Assembly (NCBI GenBank): GCA_012511425.1
Contig: JAAZGC010000062.1
Location: 1-10,632 of the forward strand
DNA from: Clostridiales bacterium
Lineage (GTDB): Bacteria > Bacillota > Clostridia > Oscillospirales > CAG-272
Length of the DNA: 10,632 nucleotides
Direction of reading: 5' to 3'
Below the pieces are notes generated by a model that ran no database searches, was not told where the DNA came from, and saw nothing but the letters and a program-made list of their open reading frames with translations. Within the stretch, counting starts at the first letter, position 1. The number at the start of each line of letters is the position of its first letter. Shown here piece after piece: positions 1 through 5,154 of this stretch. The position numbers and the translations under genes were made by a program.

Positions 1-12
1 GCCGCATGAACA

Positions 13-41
13 ATTATATACGATATCGCGCGAAATGTCAA
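13..41 (-). promoter_or_regulatory. Consensus sigma-A promoter directed leftwards out of the window
   Basis: Read on the minus strand, TTGACA (36-41) and TATAAT (13-18) are both perfect consensus hexamers with a 17-bp spacer (19-35). Transcription would start near position 6 and run out of the left edge, so the neighbouring gene beyond the window is probably divergent from the secreted-protein gene at 265. The gene it drives cannot be seen. Confidence 0.75.
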
Positions 42-168
42 TGTTTTTCATGTTTGCCTCTGAATATTCTTACCCTAAAGAATTATTTTGTAATGCTTTT
101 TGAAATGAAATATTGCTCTTGATAAAAGAAAGCGTGTTTTCCGGCATCGCTCCTGTTGTTAACATTTT

Positions 169-192
169 GTAAATTTTGCAAAATGCATTTAC
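169..192. repeat. Imperfect inverted repeat overlapping the -35 element of the next promoter
   Basis: GTAAAT (169-174) is mirrored by ATTTAC (187-192), and inside it GCA (178-180) is mirrored by TGC (184-186). An extra TTT lies on the left arm, and the palindrome TTTTGCAAAA (174-183) sits at the centre. The right arm overlaps the TTTACA -35 hexamer at 188-193, a position suited to a repressor operator. That role is inference; AT-rich DNA produces such dyads by chance. Confidence 0.35.
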
Positions 193-216
193 ATTTAACT
201 ATATTAAGCGTATAAT
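188..216 (+). promoter_or_regulatory. Sigma-A promoter of the secreted-protein gene
   Basis: TTTACA (188-193) and a perfect TATAAT (211-216) are separated by 17 bp. The predicted start near 223 gives a 5' leader of about 40 nt, ending in the strong ribosome binding site AAGGAGGT (251-258) just upstream of the ATG at 265. Between this promoter and the leftward one at 13-41 lie about 145 bp of AT-rich DNA in which I see no gene. Confidence 0.7.
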
Positions 217-264
217 TTTGTTAACCGCATTGGCAATAATTATTAATTTTAAGGAGGTAAACCA

Positions 265-1194
265 ATGTTTAAACCACGTGCTGTATTTTTCATCGCAGCG
301 GTGCTGATTGCGCTTTGTCTTACACAGGCGGTTCCTGCATTTGCTGCCGACATTCCTTTTGCCGAGTTCATCCCCGCATCAAGCTGCAAAATTGACGGGT
401 CAGCCGTCGCGCTTGCCGCTGCGGAAGGCTCTATAAACGAAAAGGTAATTTCCGCCGTTGAAAAAGTCGACAATGCAGACGGCGACGGATTCATCCTTAC
501 GCTCGACATTCCGGCCGAGGGGGATTACACAATCTGGGGACGCGTTTATTATCCGTCGCTTTCAAACAACTCAATGCACTATTCGGTTGACGGCGGCGAA
601 GGACAGGTCTGGGATTTCCCGGACGAAGACGACGGCGCTCCCTGCTACAACAAATGGAGCTACATGTATCTGACTTTCCGCGAGAGCGGCGACTTCTCCG
701 ACACCGAACTTTACGGTGACTGGACAATCGAAAACAGTCAATGGAGACACTCGCCGAATACCCTGCACTTCACGGCGGGAAAGCATGAGATCCGGTTCAC
801 CCCGCGCGAGGACGGATGCTTCCTTGACGAGTTCGTCGTGACAACCCTTTCGGTTTTGGAGTATGACCCGGCTTATTTTGAAGGCAACGACACCGTGCTT
901 GTCCCCTGTAAATTCTGCGGACCGAAATACCCTCACTATTGTCAGGATATCTACGCGCTGACCGGCGAGACTGCGCAGAATTATTTCTTCAGCACTCTTT
1001 ATAAGGTCGAAGAAGAGGCGCCGCCGCCTGTCGAAGCCGCGCCCGAAGAAGCGCCGACGGCTGCCAAAGCAGCGCCTGTTGCTGCAGCGCCTCCCCCTGC
1101 GCCCGCCGCTGCCGCTCAGACGGGTGATATTTCGACTGTCGGCTTAATTATAGCCGCCGGAGTCGCAGTTGTCTTCCTGCGCAAAAAGAAATAG
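265..1194 (+). CDS. Secreted, surface-anchored protein with a carbohydrate-binding-like domain; function unknown
   Basis: 309-residue exported protein. The start is firm: an AAGGAGGT ribosome binding site lies 6 nt before the ATG. Residues 1-27 form a signal peptide (Lys/Arg near the N-terminus, hydrophobic core 8-22, likely cleavage after AFA at 27). Residues about 30-195 look like a beta-sandwich of the carbohydrate-binding type: an aromatic-rich segment (DYTIWGRVYYP, 87-97), a tryptophan-containing middle, and a closing stretch ending in FLDEFVVTT (186-194), as in the CBM6/35-like domains attached to glycoside hydrolases. No catalytic domain is present. A cysteine cluster follows (C215, C218, H224, C226), then a Pro/Ala/Glu linker (about 249-284), then QTGD (285-288), a hydrophobic segment (289-305) and a basic RKKK tail. 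The tail resembles a sortase signal, but the residues before QTG are Ala rather than LP or NP, so it may be only a membrane anchor. It appears monocistronic. The domain call is my reading of the fold pattern; the ligand is unknown. Confidence 0.8.
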   Translation: MFKPRAVFFIAAVLIALCLTQAVPAFAADIPFAEFIPASSCKIDGSAVALAAAEGSINEKVISAVEKVDNADGDGFILTLDIPAEGDYTIWGRVYYPSLSNNSMHYSVDGGEGQVWDFPDEDDGAPCYNKWSYMYLTFRESGDFSDTELYGDWTIENSQWRHSPNTLHFTAGKHEIRFTPREDGCFLDEFVVTTLSVLEYDPAYFEGNDTVLVPCKFCGPKYPHYCQDIYALTGETAQNYFFSTLYKVEEEAPPPVEAAPEEAPTAAKAAPVAAAPPPAPAAAAQTGDISTVGLIIAAGVAVVFLRKKK

Positions 1195-1215
1195 GCTTTA
1201 CTGTTTTTGGCATCA

Positions 1216-1245
1216 AAAGCGCCGTTCCGTTCGGGGCGGCGCTTT
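1216..1245 (+). terminator. Hairpin, probable terminator after the secreted-protein gene
   Basis: AAAGCGCCG (1216-1224) pairs perfectly with CGGCGCTTT (1237-1245) around a 12-nt loop, 21 bp after the stop codon. The downstream T tract is short and interrupted (TTTCCTGTT), so termination may be leaky, but the position between two separately promoted units fits. Confidence 0.65.
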
Positions 1246-1302
1246 CCTGTTATCCAATGCGCTGAAATTTTGTAAATTTTGTGTAACAACGAATCGGGCA
1301 TC

Positions 1303-1332
1303 TTGATTTGCACCCGTTGTTTGTGGTATAAT
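1303..1332 (+). promoter_or_regulatory. Extended -10 promoter of the rplU operon
   Basis: A perfect TATAAT lies at 1327-1332, preceded by TGG (1324-1326), making an extended -10 element. The best -35 is TTGATT (1303-1308) with an 18-bp spacer. Transcription should start near 1339, leaving a leader of about 90 nt before rplU, as expected for an autoregulated ribosomal protein operon. Confidence 0.75.
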
Positions 1333-1338
1333 ATTATT

Positions 1339-1428
1339 CGCCGCTTGCAAGCGGGCTTTTTAAGCTATGCAGCCGTATGCTGCATACTCCGCGAGGCAGC
1401 GAGTCTAAAGAAAAGAGAGGTGCTTTTC
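1339..1428 (+). promoter_or_regulatory. Structured 5' leader of rplU, candidate L21 ribosomal protein leader
   Basis: The leader holds a 5' hairpin, CCGCT (1341-1345) with AGCGG (1350-1354) around a TGCA loop, followed by a T run. Next come two competing folds of one segment: ATGCAG (1367-1372) with CTGCAT (1380-1385), or GTATG (1375-1379) with CATAC (1383-1387). A weak ACTC/GAGT pairing (1386-1389 with 1401-1404) lies between them and the ribosome binding site AGAGAGG (1414-1420). Firmicutes are known to carry an L21 leader RNA at this position. Assignment here rests on location and structure, not on a covariance model. Confidence 0.5.
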
Positions 1429-1740
1429 GTGTACGCAGTAATAGTTACAGGCGGAAAGCAGTACAAAGTCGCCGAGGGCGATATCATTTTCGTCGAAAAA
1501 CTCGACGTTGAAGTCGAATCCGAGATAACCTTTGACGAGGTTCTTTTGGTCGGAGACGGCGAAACAATCAAAGTCGGCGCGCCGACAGTCGACGGAGCCG
1601 TTGTAAAAGGCAAGGTCCTGAAGAACGGCAAGGGCAAGAAGATTCATGTCATGACCTACAAGCCGAAGAAAAATCAGAAGAGAAAGCTCGGTCATCGCCA
1701 GCCGTTCACCAAGATTCAGATCGAATCCGTCGCAGGCTGA
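1429..1740 (+). CDS. rplU: 50S ribosomal protein L21
   Basis: 103 residues, the usual bacterial L21 length, when started at the GTG at 1429. The frame stays open further upstream, but that extension runs through the promoter and leader and is not coding. The start is supported by the AGAGAGG ribosome binding site at 1414-1420 and by the protein beginning (M)YAVIVTGGKQYKV, the family N-terminus. The C-terminal half carries the L21 signature, with GKGKK followed by a basic stretch and LGHRQPFTKIQI. L21 binds 23S rRNA in the large subunit. First gene of an rplU-prp-rpmA operon; prp starts 6 nt after its stop codon. Confidence 0.97.
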   Translation: MYAVIVTGGKQYKVAEGDIIFVEKLDVEVESEITFDEVLLVGDGETIKVGAPTVDGAVVKGKVLKNGKGKKIHVMTYKPKKNQKRKLGHRQPFTKIQIESVAG

Positions 1741-1746
1741 TTTAAG

Positions 1747-2106
1747 ATGACAAAGATCACATTCTTTCGGCGCGGGAAAGCGTATTACGGCTTCCATGAA
1801 TCCGGGCATACCGGCTGGGGCGAGAGCGGAGACGATGTGCTCTGCGCGGCGCTCTCCGCAATGACGATGCTGATCATCAACACGATCGAGGTGTCCTACG
1901 GCTGCGACGTCGAATATATCATCGACGAAAAGACCACCGACATCACGGTCAGGGTTCCCGGGGCTTATTCACACCCCGACGAGAGCAAGCGATACGCCGT
2001 ATCCGGGCTGATTCAGGGATATTTCCTGCAGCTCAATGATATGCTCGAAGATTATTACGATTATCTGGATGTAGACGAGGTAATCGAACCGGGCGAGGAT
2101 GACTGA
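1747..2106 (+). CDS. prp: Ribosomal-processing cysteine protease Prp
   Basis: 119 residues. Prp is the Firmicute cysteine protease that removes the N-terminal extension of ribosomal protein L27 before it can function in the ribosome. The family's catalytic pair is visible: His21 in SGHTGWGESG (19-28) and Cys33 in DDVLCAALSA (29-38). The N-terminal strand MTKITFFRRG and the acidic C-terminus also fit. It lies between rplU and rpmA, its standard location, and only 6 nt separate it from rplU, so translational coupling is likely; its own ribosome binding site is weak. The substrate, an L27 with the expected extension, is encoded by the next gene, so the processing pair is complete. Confidence 0.95.
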   Translation: MTKITFFRRGKAYYGFHESGHTGWGESGDDVLCAALSAMTMLIINTIEVSYGCDVEYIIDEKTTDITVRVPGAYSHPDESKRYAVSGLIQGYFLQLNDMLEDYYDYLDVDEVIEPGEDD

Positions 2107-2153
2107 TCCCCCCGTGTTCCGACCCGTCATTAAAATTTATGCAGAGGTTTGAA

Positions 2154-2447
2154 ATGCTGAGACTAAGCTTACAGTTCTTTGCCCACAAAAAGGGCGTCGG
2201 CTCGACCAAGAACGGCCGCGACAGCCAATCCAAGCGCCTCGGCGTTAAGATCGCCGACGGTCAGCCGATCACCGCCGGCAATATAATCATCCGCCAGCGC
2301 GGCACCCATATCCATCCCGGCAACAACGTCGGAATGGGCGTTGACCATACCCTGTTCGCCAAAATCGACGGGCTGGTCAAATTTGAGTACGTCACCCGTA
2401 CCCGCCGCCGCGTAAGCGTTTACGCCGCCGAAGCGAAGGCCGAATAA
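2154..2447 (+). CDS. rpmA: 50S ribosomal protein L27 with Prp-cleavable N-terminal extension
   Basis: 97 residues. I chose the ATG at 2154 because AGAGGT (2143-2148) lies 5 nt upstream; an in-frame ATG at 2139 has no ribosome binding site. The protein opens with MLRLSLQFFA followed by HKKG. This is the Firmicute extension that Prp cuts after FFA, which would expose His11 as the mature N-terminus. That N-terminal tail reaches towards the peptidyl transferase centre in mature L27. The body (GVGSTKNGRDSQSKRLGVK, then the RQRGTHIHPGNNVGMGVDHTLFA segment split around residues 53-75) is typical. Last gene of the operon; obgE, which follows in many Firmicutes, is absent, and a strong terminator comes 17 nt after the stop. 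Confidence 0.97.
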   Translation: MLRLSLQFFAHKKGVGSTKNGRDSQSKRLGVKIADGQPITAGNIIIRQRGTHIHPGNNVGMGVDHTLFAKIDGLVKFEYVTRTRRRVSVYAAEAKAE

Positions 2448-2464
2448 GATTGATTAAAAGAATG

Positions 2465-2490
2465 CCCTCCGGATTTTCCGGAGGGTTTTT
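2465..2490 (+). terminator. Rho-independent terminator of the rplU-prp-rpmA operon
   Basis: CCCTCCGG (2465-2472) pairs perfectly with CCGGAGGG (2478-2485) around an ATTTT loop, followed by TTTTT and a second T run a few bases on. It lies between two converging genes. On the minus strand the same hairpin is followed by GCATTCTTTT, so it may also stop transcription coming from the solute-binding protein gene that ends at 2504. Confidence 0.93.
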
Positions 2491-2503
2491 CGTGTTTTTG
2501 CGG

Positions 2504-3895
2504 TTATTGCCGCTCGGCGAGATACAGCGATACCCGGTTCTGGATATTTGCAGCGGTTTGACTTGCAGAGTTTCTGCCGTCATAGAAATATCCTACTTCC
2601 TCTTCGACTATCGCTTTTATTTCCGGTGGGGTCTTGGTGACGCTCTTTATGCCGCCGATGAATTCTTCGAGATGCCGCGTCATTTCTTCGTCCATGAAAA
2701 GCTCGGCGGCGCCCCGCCTTTTCTGCTCCGCTATCGTTGCTTCGTCGAGGAATTCGGCGGGAACTTCGAGAAACTCAACGCTGCCGGGCATGAAGAAATA
2801 ATGAGTTGACTTTGCCGCTTCAGCCCATTTCAGGAAGGAAGAACGGCAGGACGGCAGATTTCTCAATCCCCGGTCGAAATTCACCTCGAAATCGTTTTCG
2901 AGCATGAATCTGACGAACTCCCACGCGCCCTCTTTTTGCTCGCTTGATGCCGATACCGCTGCATACAGCGACGGGACAAGCTCTGAAATCCCCTTTCCGC
3001 CGGCAGGAAATCCGACAATTTCGATTTGATTGTCAAGCCCGAACCGAACCCGCTCTTTCATATAATCGGAGATACAGGTGAAATTCGCAGCCGAAAACAG
3101 CAGGCTGTCGCCGACATACGGTTCGGTCAGGTTGTCTCCGGCAGTTGAATATATGTCATCCGGCAGACCGTACAGATAATTCAGAACTTCTTCAAATCCG
3201 CCCGACGCAAAGTCGCAGGCTTTGCTTTCATAATCGATAAACTCGTCAAGCCCGCGGAGGATATACGACATGAAGAAGTGATCCCTTGTGAGTCCTTGTA
3301 TTATTTCGCGGTCGGATGTATTCAGCAGCCCGACGAATCCGGAAAGCGTCCATTCGCCCGCCGGAGCGTTTGCCGACTTGCAGGTCAGGGTATTTACCTG
3401 AAATCCGGGGATAAGCACAAACAGCTCTCCGTCAAGCTCATACGGCGCTCTTACGCAGTCAAACAGCGAGTCAAAGGAAAAACCATCTCCCTCAAAGGAA
3501 TAAAGGTCGGCGAAAGCACCCTTTTCGGCGTATTTCAGATAGTCGATGTCGTTCGTAAGTATCAGCACATCGCCTAATTTCCCGCCCAAAAGGTCGGCGT
3601 CGTAATCCGAAAGCAGCTTAGCGTAGCTGTCCGGATCTTCGCCGGTTTTGTTTTCGGATGCATATTCACGCAGAACGGCATGGTATTTTTCCGATTTTTC
3701 GTTGAACGCTTCCGCTATCATCGGTATATATCTTGACCCGGTGTCCATATAGGATATGACAATTTCCGTTCTGTCTCCGGGAGCGGAGTTGACCGGCGAT
3801 TCCGTTGTCTCCGCCGGTTTTTCGGAGCAGGAGAGCAATATGGCAGACAAAAGGAAAAACAGAAGACCGATGCAGACCGCTCTTTTGAGCTTCAT
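2504..3895 (-). CDS. Extracellular solute-binding lipoprotein (ABC transporter family 1), orphan
   Basis: 463 residues from the ATG at 3895, which is preceded by GAGGTG; an in-frame start 12 codons upstream lacks this support. The N-terminus is a lipoprotein signal: basic MKLKR, a hydrophobic core, and the lipobox LLSC with Cys23 as the lipidation site, followed by a Ser/Pro/Glu/Thr-rich tether to about residue 42. The mature part has the family 1 solute-binding pattern: an opening beta strand (TEIVISYM, 43-50), a segment proposing a target (GKLGDVLIL), and a late conserved stretch (SASSEQKEGAWEFVRFML) typical of sugar/oligosaccharide binding proteins. It would capture a ligand outside the membrane for an ABC importer. 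No permease or ATPase gene is nearby; it lies 66 nt after manA on the same strand and may be cotranscribed with it. The ligand cannot be read from the sequence; sugar is a guess from family and neighbour. Confidence 0.88.
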   Translation of the reverse strand: MKLKRAVCIGLLFFLLSAILLSCSEKPAETTESPVNSAPGDRTEIVISYMDTGSRYIPMIAEAFNEKSEKYHAVLREYASENKTGEDPDSYAKLLSDYDADLLGGKLGDVLILTNDIDYLKYAEKGAFADLYSFEGDGFSFDSLFDCVRAPYELDGELFVLIPGFQVNTLTCKSANAPAGEWTLSGFVGLLNTSDREIIQGLTRDHFFMSYILRGLDEFIDYESKACDFASGGFEEVLNYLYGLPDDIYSTAGDNLTEPYVGDSLLFSAANFTCISDYMKERVRFGLDNQIEIVGFPAGGKGISELVPSLYAAVSASSEQKEGAWEFVRFMLENDFEVNFDRGLRNLPSCRSSFLKWAEAAKSTHYFFMPGSVEFLEVPAEFLDEATIAEQKRRGAAELFMDEEMTRHLEEFIGGIKSVTKTPPEIKAIVEEEVGYFYDGRNSASQTAANIQNRVSLYLAERQ

Positions 3896-3961
3896 GACAT
3901 TCACCTCTTTCGTTCGAATCAGCAGCGTCAACTTTTTTTATAAAAATATAATTGATGCTTT

Positions 3962-4888
3962 TTATAAAGCCGCGCCCGGCAGCCGGAAGCTTTCAAGCAC
4001 GACCAGCTCTTTCTTCGGGGTCAGCCATACCTCTCCCGCGGCTGACGGGATATACCAGCTTTCCCCTGCTTTGCACGGCTCGCCGTTTATCGCGCCTTCG
4101 CCGCTGATTATCAACAGATGGGAAAACTCCCCGCCGGCTTTTATCGCGAGCGGTTCCGTTAAAGTGTGTTTTACCGCCGTGAATTCATTGCAGGAGGCGA
4201 GGACCGCCGATGTTTCCTTCTGTTCTTCCGGCAGCTCATACGGGACGGAGAAACGCAGCGATTCAAGTTCCTTTTCCGAAAAGTTTCTCATTACCGAAAA
4301 GGCTTTGTCGGTATGCAGCTCGCGGGGACGACCGTCGATTCCGGGGCGGTCGTAGTCGTAAACGCGGTAGGTGATATTTGAGTTTTCCTGGATTTCGGCG
4401 ATGAGGATATTATCACCGATGGCGTGCGTAAGCCCGGTCGGGATGAAATAGCACTCTCCCGGCTTTACCGGCTGACGATGAAGACAGCTTTCAAGCTCGC
4501 CCCGCCCCAGCGCCTCGCGAAGCTGCTGCTCCGAATAATCGCCGTTCTGGCCGTATATCAGCCAGGAATCGGCGGCGCAGTCGACTATATACCAGAATTC
4601 GGTTTTCGCGGGATGCACCTGTATCGAAAGCTTGTCTCCGGCGTCGATGTATTTTATCAGCAGCGGGAAATCTTCTTTTTCAGCCGACGGATCGGCTTCG
4701 CTCAGCGGCACGCCGGTGAGTCTCCCCTGCGCGAGGGTGTTTTCCCCGTCGTCACGGACGGTAAGCGCCCAGCCCTCCGCCTGATGCGGGAGACCCGAGT
4801 CAAGGCCGAAAATGGTTTTCATGCGGCTGCCGCCCCAGACCGCTTCTTTATAAACGTAATTCAAACGCACGGGATAGCCGATCGCCAT
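3962..4888 (-). CDS. manA: Mannose-6-phosphate isomerase, class I
   Basis: 308 residues, matching the short Bacillus-type class I enzyme. It interconverts mannose 6-phosphate and fructose 6-phosphate, linking mannose use to glycolysis and to GDP-mannose precursors, and uses one zinc ion. Zinc ligands are visible: Gln90 and His92 in SIQVHP, Glu97 in TEFWYI, and His155 in GLTHAIGD. The substrate-site segment QENSNITYRVYDYDR (167-181) is complete, with Arg175. The N-terminus (PVRLNYVYKEAVWGG) is also typical. The start at 4888 has a modest ribosome binding site (GGCAGG) upstream. It is divergent from pcrA, and a solute-binding lipoprotein gene follows on the same strand. No other mannose or mannan genes are in view. 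Confidence 0.93.
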   Translation of the reverse strand: MAIGYPVRLNYVYKEAVWGGSRMKTIFGLDSGLPHQAEGWALTVRDDGENTLAQGRLTGVPLSEADPSAEKEDFPLLIKYIDAGDKLSIQVHPAKTEFWYIVDCAADSWLIYGQNGDYSEQQLREALGRGELESCLHRQPVKPGECYFIPTGLTHAIGDNILIAEIQENSNITYRVYDYDRPGIDGRPRELHTDKAFSVMRNFSEKELESLRFSVPYELPEEQKETSAVLASCNEFTAVKHTLTEPLAIKAGGEFSHLLIISGEGAINGEPCKAGESWYIPSAAGEVWLTPKKELVVLESFRLPGAAL

Positions 4889-4932
4889 AATAATACCTGC
4901 CTTTTAAAATCTGCATTTTTAAATACGATAAT

Positions 4933-4938
4933 ATTATA
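4933..4938 (-). promoter_or_regulatory. -10 element of the probable manA promoter
   Basis: A perfect TATAAT on the minus strand lies 45 nt upstream of the manA start. No good -35 sits at 16-18 bp; TTGCGA occurs too close, with a 13-bp spacer. The promoter may be activator-dependent or weak. The manA-pcrA intergenic region is otherwise AT-rich and I see no gene in it. Confidence 0.5.
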
Positions 4939-5020
4939 AGCTTTTATTGTGTCGCAAATATTTACCGTTTGTTTCTTCCGTGTGATTTAATGCCGCCGGG
5001 CAAAAATTAATATAATCCGC

Positions 5021-5049
5021 TTGAAAAAAGAAGAAGAAAAGTATATAAT
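5021..5049 (+). promoter_or_regulatory. Sigma-A promoter of pcrA
   Basis: TTGAAA (5021-5026) and a perfect TATAAT (5044-5049) are separated by exactly 17 bp. The reading frame of pcrA remains open back to this TTG, but those codons are promoter DNA, so the longer protein is not real. The start would be near 5056, giving a leader of almost 90 nt that contains a GC-rich hairpin, CGGCC (5091-5095) with GGCCG (5101-5105). Confidence 0.8.
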
Positions 5050-5067
5050 ATTAATGATAAAATTAAA

Positions 5068-5154
5068 ATGGAGAATATCGCCTCTCGCCGCGGCCTTGCC
5101 GGCCGGCGTGTCAGGAAGATGGCGATCGGGAGGAAAACCTCAGATGCAGACTAA
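5068..5154 (+). other. Possible 28-codon upstream open reading frame in the pcrA leader
   Basis: An ATG at 5068 opens a frame of 28 codons that ends with TAA at 5152-5154, overlapping the first codons of pcrA in another frame. It would encode a basic, Arg-rich peptide starting MENIASRRGLAGRR. It has no recognisable ribosome binding site, so it may well be chance. If translated, it would deliver ribosomes across the pcrA start. Confidence 0.2.

Noticed and set aside
1279..1428. N-terminal extension of L21 beginning at 1279
   Set aside because: It would be translated from the promoter and leader; the GTG at 1429 gives the normal 103-residue L21 with a ribosome binding site.
5011..5016. Second TATAAT upstream of pcrA as an alternative promoter
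   Set aside because: No acceptable -35 lies 16-18 bp upstream, whereas the copy at 5044-5049 has TTGAAA at exactly 17 bp.
5021..5143. N-terminal extension of PcrA from the TTG at 5021
   Set aside because: These codons contain the TTGAAA and TATAAT promoter hexamers with perfect spacing, and the extension does not resemble PcrA N-termini.
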